13,769 bases of DNA from Sulfidibacterium sp964456625 (GTDB lineage: Bacteria > Bacteroidota > Bacteroidia > Bacteroidales > F082): the NCBI GenBank assembly GCA_964456625.1, contig CAYWBO010000073.1, positions 1 through 13,769 of the forward strand. The letters are read 5' to 3'. The notes below the pieces were generated by a model that saw only the letters and a program-made list of their open reading frames with translations, ran no database searches and was not told where the DNA came from. Shown in pieces: positions 1 through 5,554 of the stretch (the stretch's first letter is position 1; each line of letters starts with the position of its first letter). The position numbers were made by a program, and so were the translations under genes.

Positions 1-1
1 G

Positions 2-364
2 GCAAGAACATTAAATTTAGAACTTCGTCCTGATGGAATAAAAAATATTCTTATCCGATGTGGAGTAATTAATACGCCTTCTCCTAAACGAACAGAGAAC
101 AACATTATTGAAAAATTAAAGGATCGTCCCAAAGAAAGAGTGGATATTTATGAAAGTCGTTTGGTTAAATTAGAAAAAGACTTAAAAAAATTTGCCACAA
201 AAAGAACCGAGCCGGAAAAAGTAGCTGAATTAATTGCAAGAGTACTGAGTATGAATAAACCAAAAGTCAGGTATCAGTTGGGGCACATGTCGAGGCTGGG
301 TGCATTTTTAGAGAAGCTTCCGCAATCGTGGGTTGATTATATTATGGGGAAAAGAGAAGGTTAA
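2..364 (+). CDS. Short-chain dehydrogenase/reductase, C-terminal part (5' end outside window)
   Basis: The frame is open from base 2 and gives 120 residues ending at TAA 362-364; the N-terminal Rossmann half and the catalytic YxxxK lie upstream, outside the window. What remains matches the C-terminal third of classical SDR enzymes: a helix and strand reading LELRPDGIKNILIRCGVINTP, equivalent to the family's 'EL..xGI.V..i.PG.i.TP' segment, then a charged substrate-loop helix, then EPEKVAELIARVL (the usual 'xpe.vA..i...l') and a C-terminal KVRYQLGHMSR...LEKLPQSWVDYIM, typical of retinol-dehydrogenase-like SDRs. Cys replaces the usual Pro in the PG turn. These are NAD(P)-dependent alcohol/ketone oxidoreductases of the cytosol; the substrate cannot be read. 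An internal ATG-like start (GTG at 140) would give only a fragment and is not a likely true start. The codons are AT-rich compared with genes after 1900. Confidence 0.8.
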   Translation, partial: ARTLNLELRPDGIKNILIRCGVINTPSPKRTENNIIEKLKDRPKERVDIYESRLVKLEKDLKKFATKRTEPEKVAELIARVLSMNKPKVRYQLGHMSRLGAFLEKLPQSWVDYIMGKREG

Positions 365-455
365 AGATGACGGGAAAAAAGCACGAACCGCTAACCGTTG
401 GATAGAACCCGGGTCACCTGTATCCCCTTTTATTAACAAAACAGAACAAAACTCT

Positions 456-1166
456 ATGGATTATAAAACGACTTCTCTGAAATTTGGATTTTACGCTTCG
501 ATCGCTTTGATGATATTGACAATTGTTACATTCGGATTTGCAATGATTGCCATACCCCCTGTTGGGCCCTATTGCCCTGGGAATTGCATGGACTATCCTT
601 TTAGTGATTTGCTTCATTATTACCCCAGAGATTACTACTGGATGTACGTTGCTATTTTTCAGATTTTTGCTTTTATTATTTTTGTGGTTTCCCTGCATAA
701 CAATTCTTCTGATGATAAAAAAATATTTAGTTCAACAGGCGTTGTTTTTGCGCTGATATCAAGTATCGTCTTATTAGCGGATTACTATATTCAATTTGTT
801 GTAGTTCCGATAAGTATGATGAAAGGAGAAACAGAAGGAATAGCATTACTGACTCAATATAATGGACATGGGATATTTATTGCTTTGGAAGAATTGGGTT
901 ATATCACCATGAGTATATCTATGTTCTTTTTAGCACCTGTTTTTCCCGCAACCAATAGACTCAATAAATCAATACGATGGGGTTTAATAATACCCTTGGT
1001 ACTGAATGTTATATCGTTTATTTTATATTCAATCAAATTTGGCATCGATAGAAACTATCGATTTGAAGTTGCTTCTATTTCTATCGATTGGGTGTGCTTG
1101 ATTTTAGTAAGCTTTTTAATCAGTATCTACTTTAAACGATCGATAAAAGCAATAACGATAAAATAG
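456..1166 (+). CDS. Six-helix integral membrane protein of unknown function
   Basis: This 236-residue protein begins at ATG 456 (MDYKTTSLKF). The frame is open from 333, but the earlier start would overlap the dehydrogenase by 32 bases and add a non-membrane-like leader, so 456 is preferred; no clear ribosome-binding site is visible. Hydrophobic segments lie at about residues 11-33, 60-80, 93-118, 140-162, 174-194 and 208-226, which makes six likely inner-membrane helices. The first loop carries two cysteines (C40, C44; PYCPGNC) and aromatic-rich HYYPRDYYWMY, and an acidic pair sits at the start of helix 4 (ALEELGY). I recognise it only as resembling conserved Bacteroidota 'hypothetical membrane proteins' and can assign no substrate. 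It follows the dehydrogenase by 91 bases and may be co-transcribed. Its last third contains the ATCGATAG palindrome cluster listed separately. Confidence 0.75.
   Translation: MDYKTTSLKFGFYASIALMILTIVTFGFAMIAIPPVGPYCPGNCMDYPFSDLLHYYPRDYYWMYVAIFQIFAFIIFVVSLHNNSSDDKKIFSSTGVVFALISSIVLLADYYIQFVVVPISMMKGETEGIALLTQYNGHGIFIALEELGYITMSISMFFLAPVFPATNRLNKSIRWGLIIPLVLNVISFILYSIKFGIDRNYRFEVASISIDWVCLILVSFLISIYFKRSIKAITIK
1044..1145. repeat. Palindromic ATCGATAG / CTATCGAT repeat cluster
   Basis: ATCGATAG at 1044-1051, three bases AAA, then CTATCGAT at 1055-1062 form a perfect 8-bp stem with a 3-nt loop. CTATCGAT recurs as a direct copy at 1081-1088, and a 7/8 match (ATCGATAA) lies at 1139-1146. All sit inside the 3' end of the membrane-protein gene and are translated (GIDRNYRF and SISIDW). 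The clustering is seen directly. Whether it is a hairpin, a binding site or chance is not known. Confidence 0.45.
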
Positions 1167-1481
1167 GCTACACTCACCATGCGCTATATACAACAAGGAT
1201 TCCAGCGGTTTTCGAGCGTTTGTGGCTCATAAAACAAGTCGGTGTAAACTTGATAGGAAATTTCCGGACAACCCGACCATGTCTTACCGGTCGAAAGATC
1301 CGTTTAAGGTGGTGGGGGAGCTTGCTGCCTGGCAGGGCCATATTACGGAACAGGTTAACCCCATGAAAGACGGGATGGCAAAACTGAAAGCAAAGGGTAT
1401 TGAGGCGATGGAAGATTGAATGAAAATCCAAACGTGTGGTGTGCGGAATTTGTAAATTTATACACTTTAAAGATTATTAAA
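1167..1481 (+). other. Debris-like intergenic stretch with an unrecognised short reading frame
   Basis: These 315 bases separate two membrane-protein genes. A frame that is open from inside the preceding gene ends at TGA 1417-1419. Its best internal start is ATG 1279 (46 residues; a GTG at 1222 would give 65). The last 40 residues look protein-like and amphipathic (DPFKVVGELAAWQG, KDGMAKLKAKGIEAMED), while the part before about 1260 reads like non-coding DNA. I recognise no family. It could be a short gene, or the 3' remnant of a larger gene whose start has been lost. A 5-bp inverted repeat CGACC/GGTCG lies at 1274-1293. AT-rich sequence resumes at about 1440, just before the next gene. Confidence 0.35.
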
Positions 1482-1715
1482 ATGAATTTCCCCTGGTTCA
1501 AACGAAATGGCATTTTCTTTATGCCCGTAACACTGGCAGGCTGGATCATTCTGATCGCCAGCATTGCCTATGCCGTATATATTTTCCTGGACATCGACAG
1601 CCGGTCGCATTCGGCCAGCGACACGCTGATGAACTTCGCATTCCGTCTCCTGATCATCGGCGTCGTGTACTCCGGGATCGGGTTTCTGACGAGCCAAAAG
1701 GTCAAAGAAGGCTGA
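1482..1715 (+). CDS. Small two-helix membrane protein, unknown function
   Basis: The protein has 77 residues from ATG 1482 (MNFPWFKRNG). The frame extends upstream to a TTG at 1416, but the added residues are polar and unlike the rest, and the AT-rich stretch just before 1482 fits an untranslated leader. Two hydrophobic helices lie at about residues 11-36 and 51-70, separated by an acidic and serine-rich loop (DIDSRSHSASD); the C-terminus is basic. Both composition and layout are typical of short conserved membrane proteins seen in Bacteroidota, for which I know no role. It has no obvious operon partner: the next firm gene starts 245 bases downstream. Its codon use is GC-richer than that of the membrane protein before it and similar to the PhzF gene after it. 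Confidence 0.65.
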   Translation: MNFPWFKRNGIFFMPVTLAGWIILIASIAYAVYIFLDIDSRSHSASDTLMNFAFRLLIIGVVYSGIGFLTSQKVKEG

Positions 1716-1832
1716 TCAGTGCTTAATGCCTCCTGCCAGGTCTGTGGCGAAAGGGACGGAGCTGACATCATCGAAACCAAAAAAGACCTCCGCAAGATGG
1801 CCAGGTACAGGAGCCTTGATCGGAAACCATGA
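1716..1832 (+). other. Possible gene remnant with CxxC motif
   Basis: Directly after the TGA of the 77-residue membrane protein, the same frame stays open for 38 codons to TGA 1830-1832. The reading is protein-like: a CQVCGE element followed by an amphipathic basic helix (IIETKKDLRKMARYRS). There is a GTG at 1719 but no good start, and I recognise no family. It could be a 3' remnant of a lost gene or a chance open frame. The rest of the gap to 1960 holds low-complexity GATTTTTGATTTTTG and the hairpin listed next. Confidence 0.2.
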
Positions 1833-1891
1833 GAAAACCTGTTTGATTTCAGAACAAGGAACATCGATTTTTGATTTTTGAATTCCTTCTG

Positions 1892-1908
1892 ATCCCGGGT
1901 CTCGGGAT
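1892..1908 (+). promoter_or_regulatory. Short hairpin upstream of the PhzF gene
   Basis: ATCCCG (1892-1897), loop GGTCT, CGGGAT (1903-1908) form a perfect 6-bp GC-rich stem followed by a T-rich stretch (1909-1935). The T-run is interrupted, so it is at best a weak intrinsic terminator for the upstream transcript; it could equally be a leader structure 53 bases before the PhzF start. Confidence 0.25.
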
Positions 1909-1960
1909 TGATTTTAGCTTTTTTAATTGTTTTATTTTTACGGCTCCAAATCCCAAGATC

Positions 1961-2752
1961 ATGAAAAAGATAAAACTCTATCAGGTGGATGCTTTTACCG
2001 ACCGGTTGTTTGCCGGTAATCCGGCAGCGGTATGTCCGCTGGACACGTGGCTTCCGGACGAGGTAATGCAGTCGATAGCTGCGGAGAACAACCTGGCGGA
2101 AACGGCTTTTATCGTTCCGAAAGGCGAAGCGTACGAGATCCGATGGTTTACCCCGGCGGTGGAAGTGGCGTTGTGCGGCCATGCCACGCTGGCCACGGCG
2201 TATGTTTTGTTCTTCTGTCTGGATTATCAGAAACCTGAAATCGTGTTTCATTCCTTCCAGAGCGGGGTCCTGAAAGTATCCCGTAAGGAAGATACCTTGT
2301 TTCTGGATTTCCCGGCCGATACATTGAAAAAGTGCGATGTTCCTCAAGCACTGGCTGACGGTATCGGCATCATGCCATCGGAAGTTTACAAAGGCCGGAC
2401 CGACTACATCGCCGTGGTGAATACCGAGGAAGAAGTGAAAAATCTGAAACTTGATTTCAATGCCATCAACAGCCTGGATGCCCGCGGACTGATCGTGACG
2501 GCAGCGGGGGATGAGGTGGATTTTGTATCCCGATTTTTCGGCCCGCAGGTGGGGATCAACGAGGATCCGGTGACGGGCTCGGCACATACGTCGCTGACGC
2601 CGTTGTGGGCGTCGAAGCTGGGCAAAAAAGAAATGACCGCCCGGCAGCTGTCGCAACGCGGCGGCAGCCTGACTTGTGTGGACAAGGGGGAAAGAGTTCT
2701 GATAGGAGGGAAGGCCGTGCTTTATCTCGAAGGGGAAATCAATATTGAGTGA
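1961..2752 (+). CDS. PhzF-family isomerase/epimerase
   Basis: This 263-residue protein starts at ATG 1961 (MKKIKLYQVDAFT), the usual N-terminus of the family; the open frame reaches back to 1871, but that part is low-complexity. PhzF enzymes have the two-lobed fold of diaminopimelate epimerase and catalyse proton shifts by acid-base chemistry. Visible signatures are GNPAAV (19-24), NNLAETAF (43-50) with the family's catalytic Glu at 47, the TP.VEV..CGHATLA segment (64-78) and, in the second lobe, EDPVTGSAH (201-209). Length and domain order are normal for a complete cytosolic enzyme. No phenazine genes lie nearby, so it is best read as one of the many PhzF-like proteins of unknown substrate, not a phenazine biosynthesis gene. 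The gene stands alone, 208 bases downstream of the last partly supported frame end's midpoint region and 138 bases before the next start. Confidence 0.9.
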   Translation: MKKIKLYQVDAFTDRLFAGNPAAVCPLDTWLPDEVMQSIAAENNLAETAFIVPKGEAYEIRWFTPAVEVALCGHATLATAYVLFFCLDYQKPEIVFHSFQSGVLKVSRKEDTLFLDFPADTLKKCDVPQALADGIGIMPSEVYKGRTDYIAVVNTEEEVKNLKLDFNAINSLDARGLIVTAAGDEVDFVSRFFGPQVGINEDPVTGSAHTSLTPLWASKLGKKEMTARQLSQRGGSLTCVDKGERVLIGGKAVLYLEGEINIE

Positions 2753-2864
2753 TCAGGCATTCTTATGGCAAAACGTACTTAATTCTTCATTTTTTTCTTC
2801 CCTTGAAACAAAATCCCTGTTTGGTTTGTCTAAAGCCGAAACGGTTTTTCATTCGAAAAGAATT

Positions 2865-2872
2865 TACCTTTA
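2865..2872 (+). promoter_or_regulatory. Possible Bacteroidota -7 box (TACCTTTA)
   Basis: TACCTTTA matches the TAnnTTTG consensus at all but the last position and lies 18 bases before ATG 2891. A T-run at 2845-2849 stands about 15 bases upstream, a little close for a -33 element. If used, transcription would start near 2880, which favours ATG 2891 over GTG 2873 as the start of the next gene. Confidence 0.25.
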
Positions 2873-2890
2873 GTGCCAAACATTATCACC

Positions 2891-3547
2891 ATGCGTTTCC
2901 TGAGATATTTGCTGCTTTTTGTCCTGATGGGAGGAACCCTGCCGGGGCTGGCACAATCGCAGGATACAGCAAAAACCATCCGTAAATCTTCGGCTTTGTC
3001 GTTGTCGTACAACAGCTCGCTGATCTATCCGGGCCTCAGGGCCGGTTTGGAGCTTCCCATGGAAACCATCCGCCTGATAAAACTGAAGAAGTCGGGAGAA
3101 AAGAAATATTTTGTCAAGGACCGTTTTATCACGGTGAATCTGGGCTGGTATCATCATCCCGGATACCACGACAACGTCTATCTGACCAGTGGCTGGACGA
3201 TGCGCCGGACCAATGCCCGGGGATTCTTTACGGAATTTACGCCCGAAGCCGGCATCAGCCGGACTTTTCTCGGTGGGACAACCTATGTGGTGGATGGAAA
3301 CGGTGACGTCAGCATCAAAAAAGGAGCGGGCTATTTTTACGGGCTGGTATCGGCAGGAGGGGGTATTGGTTACGATTTTGAAAAGACAAAGCAGCTTCCC
3401 TTGAGCCTATTCTCCAAACTAAACCTGCTGATGATGTTCCCCTACAACAGCACGATCTATCTGCGCCCGGCGCTGGAAATCGGAGTCATTTTTCGGCCGG
3501 CACATTTCCTCCGGATGAAAGTAACCTCAAAAGAAAAGAAGAGATGA
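2891..3547 (+). CDS. Secreted, probably outer-membrane beta-rich protein
   Basis: This 218-residue protein starts at ATG 2891; an in-frame GTG at 2873 would place six extra residues before the signal peptide, so the ATG is preferred. Residues 1-21 form a classical signal peptide (MRFLRYLLLF VLMGGTLPGLA, with probable cleavage after Ala21 before QSQD). The mature chain has alternating hydrophobic/aromatic strands separated by short polar turns (SLSYNSSLIYPGLRAGLEL, RFITVNLGWYHH, GYFYGLVSAGGGIGYDF, TIYLRPALEIGVIFRP), which fits a small outer-membrane barrel or porin-like fold. I do not recognise a named family. Its stop overlaps the start of the downstream lipoprotein hydrolase in an ATGA, so the two are almost certainly translated together and may act at the same envelope site. 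Confidence 0.7.
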   Translation: MRFLRYLLLFVLMGGTLPGLAQSQDTAKTIRKSSALSLSYNSSLIYPGLRAGLELPMETIRLIKLKKSGEKKYFVKDRFITVNLGWYHHPGYHDNVYLTSGWTMRRTNARGFFTEFTPEAGISRTFLGGTTYVVDGNGDVSIKKGAGYFYGLVSAGGGIGYDFEKTKQLPLSLFSKLNLLMMFPYNSTIYLRPALEIGVIFRPAHFLRMKVTSKEKKR

Positions 3548-4584
3548 AACGCATCCTGTTAGCGACAATGGTTCTTTTGGGTCTGGTTTCCTGCCAGAAA
3601 GAGAAAATCAGCATGGGTACTGATGTTTCGGATACCTTTTATGTGGATAATGCCGGCGCTTCCATGCGGGTGCTGGTGGAAGGGAATACGGAAAGCCACA
3701 CGTTCATACTTTTCGTAGCCGGCGGGCCCGGCGCCGGTTCATTTTTCTATAACACCACTTACATCAAGGCCCACCTTGCGGATAAATACGCCTGTGTTTT
3801 CTGGGATCAGCGGGATGCCGGTGCGTCGCAGGGCAATGCCAACAGCAGCGACCTGAATCTGCCGCAGATGACCGACGATCTGAAGAAAGTGATCGAAGTG
3901 ATCAAATACCGTTACGGAGCAAATACTTCCGTGTATCTCATGGGCCATAGTTTCGGCGGGCTGCTGACGGCGTCTTTCATGACGACCGGTAGCAACCAGG
4001 ATCTCGTGAAAGGATGGATCTTTGCCGACGGCAGTCACAACTATCCGCTCAACGACAGCCTCACGCGGCAAATGCTGCTCACCACCGGAGAACATCAGAT
4101 CCTTGAAAATGACCACGTGGGTCAGTGGCTGCCCATCGTGACGTATTGCGAATCGCATTCCGGCAATTTTTCGCTGGCGGAATCTTTCCAGATGGAAGAC
4201 TATGCCGAGCAGGCCGAGAAGCTGTTCAGTGTGGTGAAGCAGGTAAGCTTGTTCGACCTGATCCGTCAGTATGCCGTCAAAGACCACTGGCCGCTGACAT
4301 CCATGTTGTTTAATTACCTCTATTCTTCCAACGATGATTTCAATCAGGCGTTGGCAAAAACGGAATTCACCTCGCAGCTGTACAAGGTTACCGTGCCCAC
4401 GTTGATCATGTACGGTCGGTATGATTTCGTCTGTCCCAAAGAGCTGGGTGAAGACCTTTACAACCATATCGGCGCGAGCAAAAAGAAGATGGTGATCTCA
4501 CCCATCAGCGGGCATGACATCTTCCTGCAGGATGAGGTATTCTTTTGCGATCAGATCGGTCAGTTCGTTGCCGAAAACAAATAA
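3544..4584 (+). CDS. Lipoprotein alpha/beta-hydrolase, prolyl-aminopeptidase-like (S33 type)
   Basis: The protein has 346 residues. The N-terminus MKRILLATMVLLGLVSCQKE is a lipoprotein signal with lipobox LVSC, acylated Cys17; the residue after Cys is Gln, so export to the outer membrane is likely. The body is an alpha/beta-hydrolase: HGGP-type oxyanion element GGPGAGS (60-66), WDQRDAGAS (87-95), close to the DQRGxGxS motif of proline iminopeptidases, nucleophile elbow GHSFGG (134-139) with Ser136, Asp294 in YGRYDFVCP and His324 in SGHDIF. The catalytic triad is therefore complete. A helical cap lies between about 165 and 280. Family members cleave N-terminal residues from peptides, or hydrolyse esters and amides; the exact substrate cannot be read. 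The ATG overlaps the stop of the upstream secreted protein by four bases. The gene converges on the PLD-like gene, 44 bases away, with no clear terminator between. Confidence 0.88.
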   Translation: MKRILLATMVLLGLVSCQKEKISMGTDVSDTFYVDNAGASMRVLVEGNTESHTFILFVAGGPGAGSFFYNTTYIKAHLADKYACVFWDQRDAGASQGNANSSDLNLPQMTDDLKKVIEVIKYRYGANTSVYLMGHSFGGLLTASFMTTGSNQDLVKGWIFADGSHNYPLNDSLTRQMLLTTGEHQILENDHVGQWLPIVTYCESHSGNFSLAESFQMEDYAEQAEKLFSVVKQVSLFDLIRQYAVKDHWPLTSMLFNYLYSSNDDFNQALAKTEFTSQLYKVTVPTLIMYGRYDFVCPKELGEDLYNHIGASKKKMVISPISGHDIFLQDEVFFCDQIGQFVAENK

Positions 4585-4628
4585 GGGAACCTGTCGACCC
4601 CTGATCTTTATGAAAATATATCCGGTTT

Positions 4629-5210
4629 TTATTGTTGAACCAAAATATTGTCAGGGCGTTTCCACATCTGCCAGAACATATCTGTAGCCTGATGGATGGC
4701 GCCTGTATCGGTGATATAAGTGGCGTTGTTGTCCTGGTTTTCGGTAGGGCCGCAGTTGTGATTCCAGCAGGAGGCCCCTTCGCCCGATGCCGACCAGTTG
4801 GCGGAGCCTTCACGATAGACTACGCCCGGAATGACAAACATCTTGTTGTGCATGATGTTCCAGAAACCGGCATCGTGTTTGGCTTTGATATGAATGTTGG
4901 CGATCCCTTTAAACAATGGGGTGACGTCGCCTTTGTCGTTCATTTGCTTGTTGTCGCGGTAGATGTAAATTGTAACGCCGGATTGGGCCAGGCTGATCAG
5001 TTCTTTGGCCAGCGGTTTGTCGGTGAAGCTGTACATAGCTACGTACATTTCCTTTTGTCCTGCAGCTTTTTTCAGCCATTGGATGTCGATTTTCTCCAGG
5101 TTGGTGGCAGGAGAGAAATAGGTAACGGTTTTAGCCATCAGGGGAGCTGTAACAACCAGTGACAGCAACATCACCAGAAAGAGGCCCGCAAATGATTTTC
5201 TTCTTGTCAT
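4629..5210 (-). CDS. Secreted phospholipase-D-like (single HKD) protein with altered motif
   Basis: This 193-residue protein begins with signal peptide MTRRKSFAGLFLVMLLSLVV TAPLMA (cleavage probably after Ala26), followed by one PLD domain of the Nuc/endonuclease type. Early strands (VTYFSP, MYVAMYSFTDKPLAKELISL, VTIYIYRDNKQ) match the N-terminal part of single-HKD nucleases and phosphodiesterases, which work as dimers. The signature H-N-K (121-123)...GSAN (135-138) has exact family spacing, HxK(x)4-D-(x)6GS(x)2N, but position 128, normally Asp, is Pro (MFVIPG). His and Lys, Ser136 and Asn138 are kept, so activity may remain; alternatively the protein may be non-catalytic. Two cysteines in SCWNHNCGPTENQD could form a disulphide. 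It is likely periplasmic or extracellular. It is transcribed divergently from the decarboxylase and towards the lipoprotein hydrolase. Confidence 0.82.
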   Translation of the reverse strand: MTRRKSFAGLFLVMLLSLVVTAPLMAKTVTYFSPATNLEKIDIQWLKKAAGQKEMYVAMYSFTDKPLAKELISLAQSGVTIYIYRDNKQMNDKGDVTPLFKGIANIHIKAKHDAGFWNIMHNKMFVIPGVVYREGSANWSASGEGASCWNHNCGPTENQDNNATYITDTGAIHQATDMFWQMWKRPDNILVQQ

Positions 5211-5263
5211 AATTTTTATGTTTTAAAACGGCTAAGATTGGAATTTTTTTGGCGCGAAAATGT

Positions 5264-5300
5264 GTGGATTCCGTAAAGGCGAAAGAATGGAAAAATCCAC
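5264..5300. repeat. Inverted repeat GTGGATT...AATCCAC
   Basis: A perfect 7-bp inverted repeat has arms at 5264-5270 and 5294-5300, separated by 23 bases and placed 54-90 bases before the start of the PLD-like gene on the minus strand. The spacing would suit an operator or a loose hairpin. The arms are short, so chance is possible. Confidence 0.25.
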
Positions 5301-5481
5301 TATTTCGGTTTTTAAAACATTTTGATCTTTCTGTTTCCATACAGGCGAGCGTCTTATTTTGTCTGCTGTAACGGGTTTCGTATGTTTGGAAATCACCCTT
5401 CAACAACGTGTTGCAGCAGTTTTTTCAGGATTTCTTATGAAGATAATTCGGTGATGCCTGTGTATTTTGACTTACAAAGTT

Positions 5482-5489
5482 TAAATTTG
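5482..5489 (+). promoter_or_regulatory. Bacteroidota -7 promoter box (TAAATTTG)
   Basis: TAAATTTG fits the TAnnTTTG consensus exactly and lies 65 bases before ATG 5555. A TTTG lies at 5466-5469, but only 12 bases upstream, closer than the roughly 19-base spacing expected, so the -33 element is poor. Transcription would begin near 5495, giving a leader of about 60 bases. Confidence 0.35.
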
Positions 5490-5554
5490 TTAGGAAGAAA
5501 TAGTTTTCCGGTTCGGATAAAACTTGAATTAAATGGACACAAAAACCACGGCTT

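Larger units (their letters stand above)
5211..5554. other. Divergent intergenic region
   Basis: These 344 bases lie between two outward-facing genes and hold no convincing gene. The part next to the PLD-like gene is AT-rich and contains TTTTAAAAC twice (5221-5229 and 5310-5318) and an inverted repeat GTGGATT/AATCCAC (5264-5270, 5294-5300, 23-base loop). Near the middle CAACA/TGTTG (5399-5411 region) gives a weak stem. The likely decarboxylase promoter is listed separately. No riboswitch family is recognised. Confidence 0.5.

Noticed and set aside
333..455. N-terminal extension of the six-helix membrane protein
   Set aside because: It overlaps the dehydrogenase end, and its residues are polar and unlike a membrane-protein start; ATG 456 directly precedes the first helix region.
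1167..1300. Possible integron attC site or mobile-element edge
   Set aside because: No matching GTTRRRY/RYYYAAC pair with complementary arms, and no integrase or cassette array in the window.
1568..2656. Long minus-strand open frame (362 codons) over the PhzF gene
   Set aside because: It lies antisense to PhzF, whose motifs are intact; the translation is rich in Arg/His/Gln with no recognisable domain, as expected for a shadow of a GC-rich gene.
3739..4467. Minus-strand frame of 242 codons opposite the lipoprotein hydrolase
   Set aside because: The plus-strand protein has a full catalytic triad and signal; the antisense product shows no domain.
4585..4628. Bidirectional terminator between the convergent hydrolase and PLD-like genes
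   Set aside because: I could not find a stem of useful length in these 44 bases.
4632..5162. Plus-strand frame opposite the PLD-like gene
   Set aside because: The minus-strand product has a signal peptide and HxK...GSxN; the plus frame shows nothing recognisable.
5399..5425. CAACA-ACG-TGTTG stem followed by a T-run, terminator-like
   Set aside because: The stem is only 5 bp, the T-run begins several bases after it, and no gene ends just upstream on the plus strand.
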